40,164 nt of DNA from the NCBI GenBank assembly GCA_003140935.1, contig PLLJ01000015.1, positions 33,025 through 73,188 of the forward strand, read 5' to 3'. The translations under genes were made by a program, and so were the position numbers. Position 1 is the stretch's first letter, and each line of letters opens with the position of its first letter. Shown piece by piece: positions 1-6,179 of this stretch. Under the pieces are notes generated by a model, which was not told the DNA's origin, searched no databases, and worked only from the letters and a program-made list of their open reading frames with translations. Origin of the DNA: Candidatus Omnitrophota bacterium (GTDB lineage: Bacteria; Omnitrophota; Omnitrophia; Omnitrophales; Aquincolibacteriaceae).

Positions 1-1044
1 TATCTCTTAAGTAAACTCTCTGCTTCCGGCACGAATGGCCAGTTCCGTACACCGCGGCACATCATCGACATGATCGTCGCGCTTGTCGATCCAAAGCCCG
101 GGCAGCACATCTGTGACCCCGCTTGTGGAACCGCCGGATTCCTCATCTCGGCTTTCACCCACATTTTGCGCCAGAATACCAAATTCGCCGATCTGAAACG
201 GGGTCTTACCGATGGTTCGATGCTCAAACCCGCACAGTGGAAGTTCTTGGAGGAACAAGCGGTCACGGGCTTTGATAATGATGCCAACATGATAAAGATC
301 GCCATCCTGAACCTTTACCTCCATCAATTAGAAAAAGCGCAGATTCAAATGATGAACCCACTGACCACGAGTTTCGGTGGCGTTTATCCGGGCCGCCGGT
401 TCGATGTGATTCTCGCCAATCCACCGTTTGCTGGAAAGGTGCAAGATGAAAGCATCCTCTGCGATCTTAACTACAAGCTAAACACCCGCGCCACGGAACT
501 GTTGTTCCTCAAATGGTTCATTGACCATCTCGCGAATAAAGGGCGGGCCGGTGTGATCGTTCCGAATGGGGTGCTTTTCGGCTCCAACAACGCCGCAACA
601 TCCTTGCGGGAACTGCTTTTAACCGAATGTGAACTCCAGGCTGTTGTCAGCTTACCAAGCGGTGTTTTTAAGCCTTATGCGGGTGTTGCAACAGCCGTGC
701 TCATATTCCAAAAAGGGAAGCCGACAAAAAGTGTCTGGTTTTATGATCTGACTGCGGACGGCTTTTCGCTCGATGACAAACGCACCTCTATTGAAGCCAA
801 TGACATTCCTGATGTGCTTGCAAAATGGTCGGAGCGTGAAGAAGGCCCGAACAGTTATTGTGTTCCGATTGAGAAGATTAAAAAAAATGATTGGAGTCTC
901 GCCACTGGCCGTTACAAACCAATCAACACCAACGCTGTCAACCATGCCGCGCCCGTTGAAATCCTCTCCGATGTCCTCAAGCTTGAAAACGAAATCATCA
1001 AACGCGGCAATACGATTTTCGAGCAATTCACAAGGAAGAAATGA
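1..1044 (+). CDS. hsdM: Type I restriction-modification system, N6-adenine methyltransferase subunit (3' part)
   Basis: The reading frame is open from base 1, so the N-terminus lies outside the window; the 347 codons seen are the catalytic C-terminal part. Reading from base 1 gives the family signature GQFRTPRHIIDMIV. Then come the SAM-binding motif DPACGTAGFL and the catalytic motif NPPF (inside ILANPPFAG), which mark an amino-methyltransferase making N6-methyladenine. Known role: HsdM pairs with the specificity subunit HsdS to methylate, and with HsdR to cut, bipartite DNA sites. The stop overlaps the hsdS start (ATGA, 1041-1044), indicating translational coupling. No hsdR is visible; it could lie upstream of the window. 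The block is more AT-rich than DNA after about 8 kb, consistent with transfer. The family call is secure; whether the system is complete cannot be seen. Confidence 0.96.
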   Translation, partial: YLLSKLSASGTNGQFRTPRHIIDMIVALVDPKPGQHICDPACGTAGFLISAFTHILRQNTKFADLKRGLTDGSMLKPAQWKFLEEQAVTGFDNDANMIKIAILNLYLHQLEKAQIQMMNPLTTSFGGVYPGRRFDVILANPPFAGKVQDESILCDLNYKLNTRATELLFLKWFIDHLANKGRAGVIVPNGVLFGSNNAATSLRELLLTECELQAVVSLPSGVFKPYAGVATAVLIFQKGKPTKSVWFYDLTADGFSLDDKRTSIEANDIPDVLAKWSEREEGPNSYCVPIEKIKKNDWSLATGRYKPINTNAVNHAAPVEILSDVLKLENEIIKRGNTIFEQFTRKK

Positions 1045-2186
1045 TGCACATCAAACTTGGCAAGATTATCAAGCTGGCGAATGTGAAACGTGCTGGTAAA
1101 AATGATTTGCCTATACTCTCGATGACTATGAGGGATGGACTAGTCGATCAAGCCGAAAAATTCAAGAAGCGCATTGCCAGCGCCGATACATCCCAATATA
1201 AGATTGTTGCGAGAAATCAACTTGTAGTAGGTTTTCCTATTGACGAGGGAGTGTTGGCTTTTCAACGCTTGTATGACTCAGCTATTGTCAGTCCGGCGTA
1301 CAACATTTGGGATCTTCAGGGTGGTGTCCCAATTAACCTACAGTATCTTGAACGATTTTTGCGATCGCCGCATGCCGTGGCATTTTACAAATCTAAATTG
1401 CGTAACACTACAGCGCGGCGGCGTTCATTACCCAATGATATATTCTTGTCGCTCCCAGTGCCTACTCCACCCCTTCCTCAGCAAGATCGGATAGTGAGAA
1501 TTTTGAATGAAGCAGATAATTTGAGGGAACTTCGCGCTGAGGCCGACCAGCGAACCTCCGCTTACATTCCCTCCCTCTTTCACGAAATGTTCGGCGACCT
1601 AGCTACGAATCCAAAGGGTTGGCCAGCAAAATCACTCGGAGAAGTTCTGGAAATTAGCCGAGAGAGAATTGAGCCGACAGAACATCCCCAAACATCTTTT
1701 AATTACATAGGACTGGAACAGATTGAACGCCATACTGGCAACCTCGTGCAATATGAATCAACGCCTGGCGCGGAAATAAAAAGCACTAAAAATGTCTTTC
1801 ATCGTGACGAAGTGCTTTATGGGAAACTTCGTCCTTATTTGAACAAGGTTCACCTCGCCGATAAGGAAGGCATCTGCTCAACAGATATTTTTGTTCTTCG
1901 TCCGCATCGATGCCAACTCCATTCGTATTATGTAGCAAGCTTTCTTCGCTCTTCTTTCGTTTTATCTTTTGTTTCCAATGCAATGGCCGGAGCAAATCTG
2001 CCTCGCATTGGACAAGGCGCATTACTTGGGATTCGCACGCCCATTCCACCGCTTACACTACAAGAAAAGTTCGCCGCGCGCGTATCCGAAATTCGCGAAC
2101 TGGAAGCTGCCCAATCCTCCAGCCGCCAACGCCTCGACGATCTTTTCCAATCCATACTCTACCGCGCCTTCAACGGTGAATTATGA
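1041..2186 (+). CDS. hsdS: Type I restriction-modification system, specificity subunit
   Basis: A protein of 381 residues, normal for HsdS, with two target-recognition domains each followed by a conserved helical spacer. The first half ends with PTPPLPQQDRIVRILNEADN and the second with PIPPLTLQEKFAARVSEI, the classic repeated connector that sets the distance between the two half-sites. The second recognition domain begins near GWPAKSLGEVLEIS. The start ATG overlaps the hsdM stop by four bases. Known role: HsdS binds DNA and gives both methylation and cleavage their sequence specificity; this subunit usually diverges fastest, so the target site cannot be predicted by reading. The frame is intact, with no break between the two halves. 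Confidence 0.95.
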   Translation: MMHIKLGKIIKLANVKRAGKNDLPILSMTMRDGLVDQAEKFKKRIASADTSQYKIVARNQLVVGFPIDEGVLAFQRLYDSAIVSPAYNIWDLQGGVPINLQYLERFLRSPHAVAFYKSKLRNTTARRRSLPNDIFLSLPVPTPPLPQQDRIVRILNEADNLRELRAEADQRTSAYIPSLFHEMFGDLATNPKGWPAKSLGEVLEISRERIEPTEHPQTSFNYIGLEQIERHTGNLVQYESTPGAEIKSTKNVFHRDEVLYGKLRPYLNKVHLADKEGICSTDIFVLRPHRCQLHSYYVASFLRSSFVLSFVSNAMAGANLPRIGQGALLGIRTPIPPLTLQEKFAARVSEIRELEAAQSSSRQRLDDLFQSILYRAFNGEL

Positions 2187-2214
2187 ATAAAACGGTACCT
2201 CGGGGACGAGTTGA

Positions 2215-3141
2215 ATGACAGATATCGACACGAAAGTTCGTCTTGCAGCGTTCAAATGGCTTGAGGAACAGTGTCAGATTTATGGCGATACTTTGCCTCG
2301 AAAAGTTCTTGAGCAAGGCTTCATTTTTCAATCCAAACAAATCCATCTTATTGGGCCTCAAGGTATTTTTATACCAAAAGGTCTTTCCATCCCTTTAACC
2401 ATAACAACTTCGCCAAATTCTCCCTATGATGATAAAGATATAGGTGATGGACTTTTTCATTACAAATACCGAGGCACTGATGGCCAGCATCGGGAAAATA
2501 AGGGGTTGCGGGAAGCGATGATTAGGAAGATACCACTTATTTACTTGTTTGGTATAGGAGTAGGAAAATATGTTCCTGAGTGGCCCGTTGAAATTGTTGA
2601 AGATAACCCTAGCGCTCTCACTTTCACAGTTGCTGTTGATGAAAAGAAAAATTGGTTTGGTGAAAGTAATGCTGTAAAAGGAACTTATCCATTGCGAAAT
2701 GAGACAGACATTGATGCGAAAAGACGATATCTGACGGTTCAAACGCGTCAGCGGTTACACCAACAGCGATTTCGCGAGCGCGTGCTTCAGGCTTATCAAG
2801 AGCAGTGTGCGATGTGTCGTTTGAGGCATCCTGAGCTTCTCGAAGCGATTCATATTATCCCGGATTCAGAGCCAAAAGGTGAGCCGATCGTTCCCAACGG
2901 CATTTCTTTGTGCAACCTACACCACACAGCATTTGATCGTTTCGTTCTTGGTATTCGACCAGATTATATTATTGAGGTGCGAGGAGATATCCTGGAAGAA
3001 GAAGATGGCCCGATGTTGCGCCACGGCCTTCAAGCTTTAAACAATCAAAAGATTATTTTGCCTCGTTCTCGTAAAGATTGTCCCGATCCCGACCGTCTTT
3101 CCGATCGCTACGAAAAGTTTAAAAAATTTATTCTAAACTAA
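2215..3141 (+). CDS. HNH restriction endonuclease-like protein
   Basis: 308 residues. The C-terminal third carries an HNH nuclease domain: zinc-knuckle Cys198-x2-Cys201, a His in AIHIIPD (His213), the central Asn in PNGISLC, and Cys233 with His236/His237 in LCNLHH. The N-terminal half (LTITTSPNSPY, FHYKYRGTD, PLIYLFGIGVGKY, ALTFTVAVD) resembles the N-terminal region of the COG3440 'predicted restriction endonuclease' family, named from memory. It starts 28 bases after hsdS on the same strand and is probably co-transcribed. HNH proteins of this sort often act as modification-dependent or stand-alone restriction enzymes, so it may add a second cleavage activity to the type I locus; this is inference. 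The ribosome binding site GGGGACGAG is modest and an internal start is possible. Confidence 0.85.
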   Translation: MTDIDTKVRLAAFKWLEEQCQIYGDTLPRKVLEQGFIFQSKQIHLIGPQGIFIPKGLSIPLTITTSPNSPYDDKDIGDGLFHYKYRGTDGQHRENKGLREAMIRKIPLIYLFGIGVGKYVPEWPVEIVEDNPSALTFTVAVDEKKNWFGESNAVKGTYPLRNETDIDAKRRYLTVQTRQRLHQQRFRERVLQAYQEQCAMCRLRHPELLEAIHIIPDSEPKGEPIVPNGISLCNLHHTAFDRFVLGIRPDYIIEVRGDILEEEDGPMLRHGLQALNNQKIILPRSRKDCPDPDRLSDRYEKFKKFILN

Positions 3142-3184
3142 GACTTAATAGAACAATACCAGGCACCTTTATAAAGGAGGAACA

Positions 3185-3736
3185 ATGTCTTTTCTTGGAG
3201 AACAATTGGCGGAAGAATGGCTCAATCGGAAAGGATATTTCACCATTCGCGGAGCAAAAGTAGGTAACGGAGAGATAGATTTACTTGCGGTTAGATTCCA
3301 GGAAGCACAGGTTGAGTGCTGTCATTATGAAGTTCAATCTTCACTACGACCTGTAAGCTACATATGCCCTACTCCAAAATCATTGAGACAGGAGGGAAAA
3401 TCTGCATACAACGCGAAAAGGCGACCTTTAGATGAAATAAAGAAATCTGTTTCCGAATGGGTTAATAAGAAATTCAATAATGATGCAATCAGCAAAGCGA
3501 GAAAAAAGCTTTGGCCTGGGAAATGGCGACTAGGTTTTATCGTTGGAAATGTTAAGCATCCCGAAGAATTAGATTTTATAGGTAAATCGGGTATAGAAAT
3601 CATTCGAATTGCTAATATCATAAAGGATTTATCTCCTAAATGGAGTGACGCAACTGGCAAATTCATCTTAGGTGCTGCTAGTGGAGCAGATTTGGTTGAT
3701 CTGGTTTATGCGCAGAAGCAGCTAGGATTATTATAA
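3185..3736 (+). CDS. Probable PD-(D/E)XK-fold nuclease of the restriction locus
   Basis: 183 residues preceded by a strong ribosome binding site (AAAGGAGG, seven bases before ATG). I do not recognise a named family. The N-terminus has the layout of a PD-(D/E)XK nuclease core: a helix with Glu10 (GEQLAEEWLNRKGY), then GNGEIDLLAV with Asp32, then HYEVQSS with Glu49-x-Gln51, where Gln would replace the usual Lys. The rest is basic and helical (KSVSEWVNKKFNNDAISKARKK) followed by a beta-rich part (WRLGFIVGNV). It lies 43 bases after the HNH gene and shares its AT-rich composition, so it looks like the last cargo gene of the restriction block. A cleavage role in defence is inference. The fold call rests on motif spacing only; an unrelated DNA-binding protein is possible. 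Confidence 0.6.
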   Translation: MSFLGEQLAEEWLNRKGYFTIRGAKVGNGEIDLLAVRFQEAQVECCHYEVQSSLRPVSYICPTPKSLRQEGKSAYNAKRRPLDEIKKSVSEWVNKKFNNDAISKARKKLWPGKWRLGFIVGNVKHPEELDFIGKSGIEIIRIANIIKDLSPKWSDATGKFILGAASGADLVDLVYAQKQLGLL

Positions 3737-3748
3737 AAATGAAAAACT

Positions 3749-3761
3749 GGTGACAGTCACC
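3749..3761. repeat. Palindrome at the edge of the restriction block
   Basis: GGTGAC-A-GTCACC is a perfect 6-bp inverted repeat with one central base, followed by AAAAGGGGACAGG. It lies directly after the last AT-rich gene and before the fragment of a chromosomal gene, so it may mark the boundary of the acquired block or act as a weak terminator or REP-like site. Confidence 0.45.
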
Positions 3762-3786
3762 TAAAAGGGGACAGGCGGCTCTTATC

Positions 3787-3885
3787 ATGCAGATCAAAAT
3801 CAAGATCGGGAAAGTTGAGGTTTTTACGACGCTGAAGGAGACGGCGGCGGCGGGGAAGGTCCTAAAATGGAAAAAAGATCTTTGA
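3787..3885 (+). pseudogene. Truncated 5' end of a cyclophilin-like gene (copy 1)
   Basis: The first 26 codons from ATG 3787 read MQIKIKIGKVEVFTTLKETA and onward, closely matching the start of the intact cyclophilin-like gene at 15241. After GTCCT (about 3864) similarity stops and the frame runs into TGA at 3883. The remnant overlaps the start of the downstream metallopeptidase gene (ATG 3867) and supplies its ribosome binding site (GAAGGTCC). A second, shorter remnant lies at 7514. This is a partial duplication, not a functional gene. Confidence 0.75.
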
Positions 3886-4244
3886 CGGCACACGAATTCG
3901 AGGCGTTGGTCCGGGACGCGGTGAAAAGTCTTCCCCGGGAGTTCAAGCGCAAGCTCGAGAACATCAATATCGTGATCCTGGAGGAGCCTTCGGCCCGCCA
4001 GAAAAAGGAGACCGGGGCCGGAGAAGACCTGCTGGGGCTTTACGAAGGCGTGCCGCTCGGGGAGAGGACGCACCTGGGCGGGAGCGTTCTTCCGGACAAG
4101 ATCACGGTCTTCCGGGGGCCTCTCACGCGGGCCTGCCGCAGCCGGCGGGAGATACGGAAGGCGGTCCGGGACACCGTGCTTCATGAGTTCGCGCATTATT
4201 TCGGGATCTCGGATGAACACATGATCCAAGACGGGACGTACTGA
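3867..4244 (+). CDS. Small zinc metallopeptidase, minimal MMP-like (zincin_1 type)
   Basis: 125 residues, the usual size of the PF06262-like minimal metallopeptidase family. The zinc-binding motif HEFAHYFGISDEH is at residues 106-118: His106 and His110 bind zinc and Glu107 is catalytic, and the motif sits near the C-terminus as is typical. The middle LYEGVPLGER also fits the family, where a Tyr-x-Gly-x-Pro segment is common. There is no signal peptide, so it is cytoplasmic. Substrates of the family are poorly known. The ribosome binding site GAAGGTCC lies within the truncated cyclophilin-like fragment upstream, so expression now depends on that remnant. The gene is followed by repetitive DNA and stands alone. 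Confidence 0.88.
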   Translation: MEKRSLTAHEFEALVRDAVKSLPREFKRKLENINIVILEEPSARQKKETGAGEDLLGLYEGVPLGERTHLGGSVLPDKITVFRGPLTRACRSRREIRKAVRDTVLHEFAHYFGISDEHMIQDGTY

Positions 4245-4620
4245 TAAAAACAGGGGATACGGGAAGCGGGACTCGGGATACGAACTGACGGGACTCGGGA
4301 CTCGTAGAACGGGGAACGGGACTCGGGATACGAACTGATGGGACAGGGGACACGGGAAGCAGGGCTCGGGAGACGAACTGACGGGACTCGGGACCCCAAT
4401 CCTCAATGGATTGGGACGGTTTTGGCGAGATTTTGACAATCTCGTCCGATCCGCTCGTTCCTCGGGAGACGAACTGACGGGACTAGGGACCCCAATCCTC
4501 AATGGATTGGGACGGTTTCGGCGAGATTTTGACAATCTCGTCCGATCCGCTCGTTCCTCGGGACACGAACCACGGGCCACGAACTGCGGGACCGCCGCTC
4601 GCAGTTCATAACCTCTTGCC
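4245..4620. repeat. Low-complexity GGGACTCGGGA-type repeat tract
   Basis: This 376-base gap holds degenerate tandem copies of a unit resembling GGGACTCGGGATACGAACTG, present at least six times with small changes (ACTCGGGATACG, GCTCGGGAGACG, ACTCGGGACTCG). Related text recurs at 5658-5672 and 18893-18908, so it is a dispersed family. Long open frames cross this tract on both strands, but their residues are simple repeats of the unit and are not credible proteins. No promoter or gene is supported. Confidence 0.7.
4365..4556 (+). repeat. 96-bp tandem repeat, two copies, with paired hairpins
   Basis: Copies at 4365-4460 and 4461-4556 differ at only two bases by eye. Each holds two inverted repeats: CCCAATCC/GGATTGGG with a 5-base loop (4395-4415 in copy 1) and GGCGAGATT/AATCTCGTC with a 5-base loop (4424-4446; one G.T pair). 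The unit is flanked by the GGGACTCGGGA tract. The near-identity suggests recent duplication. Confidence 0.8.
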
Positions 4621-4717
4621 AATAGCTTAAACTTACCAGACGAATTTCCTTCATTGTTAAGTCCTTCCTCCTAAAAAGCTCCTTTCTTGACATTCCTGAA
4701 TAATCAAATATTATATG

Positions 4718-4752
4718 ACTATAGTTAAATTTTATCCGTGTAAACTATAGTT
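4718..4752. promoter_or_regulatory. Direct repeat of a short palindrome upstream of the four-helix protein gene
   Basis: ACTATAGTT occurs at 4718-4726 and again at 4744-4752, 26 bases apart. The core ACTATAGT is palindromic; the second copy extends to AACTATAGTT. They sit 16-50 bases before ATG 4768 in AT-rich DNA, a plausible operator or promoter. No -35/-10 pair could be fixed with confidence. Confidence 0.4.
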
Positions 4753-4767
4753 GACAGAGAGGTTTTC

Positions 4768-5229
4768 ATGAACTACGCTCAACAAACAAAACACAAAGAA
4801 CAAGCCACAAATCACAAACAATCTTCAATGGTCCAAAAACAAAAAAAGCCTTATGACCTTGAGGAAAGAACGCTGGGTTTCGCGAAGGATGTGATCGTTC
4901 TTTGCAAATCGATCCCGCAGAACGCGGTGACGCTCAAACTGATCGGACAACTTGTCGCGTCCTCGGGTTCTGTCGGCGCGAATTACCGGGAAGCGACGGA
5001 AGCTCTCAGTAAAAAGGATTTTCTTCACCGGATGAAGATCACGCGCAAAGAATGCAAGGAAAGTACTTATTGGCTAGAGCTCATCAATGAAGCGGTCCGG
5101 GGCCGTGAGAACGAGATCAAGGCGCTGAGAGAAGAGTCGAGAGAGCTGAGGAATATATTTACAGCAATTATTGAAAAAGCGGTGCAAAAATCAATAAATA
5201 AGCTACAAGCTACAAACAAATTGCAATGA
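4768..5229 (+). CDS. Four-helix bundle protein (23S rRNA intervening-sequence protein family)
   Basis: 153 residues. From about residue 28 it follows the S23/IVP four-helix bundle family (PF05635): LGFAKDVIVLCKSIP, LIGQLVASSGSVGANYREA, KDFLHRMKITRKECKESTYW and a C-terminal helix with RELRNIFTAIIEKA. The Gly-Ala-Asn-Tyr turn and ECxES segment are typical. The first 27 residues are polar and low in complexity (QTKHKEQATNHKQ); start ATG 4768 has GAGAGG five bases upstream, while ATG 4828 would give the family-like length. Members occur widely as single genes scattered through genomes; function is unsettled. The gene is embedded in repeat DNA and precedes an antitoxin gene. Confidence 0.85.
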   Translation: MNYAQQTKHKEQATNHKQSSMVQKQKKPYDLEERTLGFAKDVIVLCKSIPQNAVTLKLIGQLVASSGSVGANYREATEALSKKDFLHRMKITRKECKESTYWLELINEAVRGRENEIKALREESRELRNIFTAIIEKAVQKSINKLQATNKLQ

Positions 5230-5306
5230 GCAATTTGGATTTTGTGAATTGTTTGTGACTTGTAGTTTGTATTTTGTTAATTTAATTCAAATTGTTTGTA
5301 GCTTGT
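5205..5306. repeat. Long imperfect inverted repeat plus inner hairpin
   Basis: Bases 5205-5223 (ACAAGCTACAAACAAATTG) are the near-perfect reverse complement of 5288-5306 (one mismatch), enclosing an AT-rich loop. Within it CAAATTG (5217-5223) pairs with CAATTTG (5231-5237). The structure starts inside the last codons of the four-helix gene, so it may close that transcript. Confidence 0.6.
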
Positions 5307-5355
5307 CGGTTGTCGATTGGGATTTGATTCTGAAGAATTACTTGAGGAGAAAACA

Positions 5356-5655
5356 ATGAAAGTTCCCCCAGCGGTCAGTCATCGCGATTTTTTGTTGAAG
5401 TTTTTGAAAGATCCGGAAGCTTCGGCAGAATATCTTAACGCCGCATTGGAGGCGGGGGACAGAAAGGCGTTCCTGATCGCTTTGAAGAACGTGATCGACG
5501 CTCACGGTGGAATGACCCGGATCGCCAAAGCGAGCAAGATCCACCGGGTGAGCCTTTATAAGATGCTTTCCGGCAAAGGCAATCCGGGATTCCTCAATAT
5601 CCTTCTCTTGCTTCATCACGCAGGTGTCGGATTCAAAGCGGTCGCGAAGAAGTAA
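5356..5655 (+). CDS. HigA-type addiction module antidote protein (orphan)
   Basis: 99 residues from ATG 5356, chosen because GAGGAG lies eight bases upstream; an in-frame ATG at 5317 has no such site. The pattern DFLLKFLKDPEASAEYLNAA, then ALEAGDRKAFLIALKNVIDA, then a helix-turn-helix GGMTRIAKASKIHRVSLYKM and GNPGFLNILLLLHHAG matches the 'putative addiction module antidote' family (TIGR02684-like). These bind DNA and usually neutralise a RelE/HigB-type toxin encoded just upstream. Here the upstream gene is the four-helix protein and no toxin is seen, so it is an orphan or has a new partner. A strong terminator follows at 5774. Confidence 0.85.
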   Translation: MKVPPAVSHRDFLLKFLKDPEASAEYLNAALEAGDRKAFLIALKNVIDAHGGMTRIAKASKIHRVSLYKMLSGKGNPGFLNILLLLHHAGVGFKAVAKK

Positions 5656-5702
5656 TCCCGGGACTCGTTCCTCGCCTGGCTATCATTGAAAAATTAATCG
5701 GA

Positions 5703-5737
5703 GGCGCCCCTCTATTTCCATAGGGGATCAGGGTGCC
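5703..5737 (+). other. Bulged RNA hairpin of unknown role
   Basis: GGCGCC (5703-5708) pairs with GGTGCC (5732-5737) and encloses CCTCTA (5709-5714) pairing with TAGGGG (5721-5726), with loop TTTCCA and a 5-base bulge. It precedes the terminator at 5774 by about 35 bases. It lies downstream of a gene rather than upstream of one on this strand, so a riboswitch is not implied; it may be a small RNA ending at the terminator. Confidence 0.4.
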
Positions 5738-5773
5738 CCGGTCGTCATGATCCATAGAAATGAATGGGTCCTC

Positions 5774-5810
5774 GGGACCTGGCCCTCAGGCCGGGCCCCT
5801 TTTTTATTTT
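5774..5810 (+). terminator. Intrinsic terminator after the antitoxin gene
   Basis: GGGACCTGGCC (5774-5784) pairs with GGCCGGGCCCC (5789-5799) with one mismatch and one G.T pair; the loop is CTCA. TTTTTT begins at 5800, followed by ATTTT. A strong rho-independent terminator about 120 bases after the antitoxin stop. Confidence 0.85.
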
Positions 5811-5858
5811 AGAGAAGATTTACATACAGAGGCACGGTGACGGATGTCTGTCTTTCAC

Positions 5859-5895
5859 GACGCCTGATTATCATTAATTTTTAATTGGAAATCAG
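5859..5895 (-). repeat. Dispersed repeat, copy 1 (minus orientation)
   Basis: Read on the minus strand this is CTGATTTCCAATTAAAAATT... ending ATCAGGCGTC; the plus-strand copy at 24517-24554 is nearly the same. Both ends carry CTGAT/ATCAG, a short inverted repeat. It directly abuts the hairpin array at 5893. Confidence 0.65.
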
Positions 5896-6106
5896 TCCCA
5901 ATACTTATCAATTTCAACGAAGCGGTCCCAATACCTTTCAATTCCAGAGGATCTGGAATTGGGGCCGCCCAAACTACCATTTTAGAAAAAAATAAAAAGT
6001 TTGGGCGGAAATTGGGGCTGTCCAAGTCACCGTCCATATAGGAAAGTCAAGACTTGGACTGTGCTGTCCCAATCACCCTTCAAGAAAATAAAAAAGAGAT
6101 TGGGAC
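5893..6106. repeat. Array of related hairpins (CCAAT/ACC-loop family)
   Basis: Four hairpins follow each other. CAATTCCAGA/TCTGGAATTG (5939-5948/5952-5961, loop GGA). Then three 9-bp perfect stems with different sequences but the same plan: GCCCAAACT/AGTTTGGGC (5967-5975/5998-6006), GTCCAAGTC/GACTTGGAC (6020-6028/6051-6059) and GTCCCAATC/GATTGGGAC (6066-6074/6098-6106). In each, ACC follows the left arm and the loop is A-rich. Related copies are at 10507-10608 and 36508-36589. This fills most of the 524-base gap before the next gene. Confidence 0.85.
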
Positions 6107-6179
6107 GCGGAAATTTTGAACTTCGCTTTATCGATTAAGGCTTATACTACAGGTATTCTATGAACTGAGGACCCATTCT

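Noticed and set aside
3678..4622. A 314-codon minus-strand frame over the metallopeptidase and repeat tract
   Set aside because: Its sequence is simple translation of the GGGACTCGGGA repeat and the antisense of a gene with an intact zinc-binding motif.
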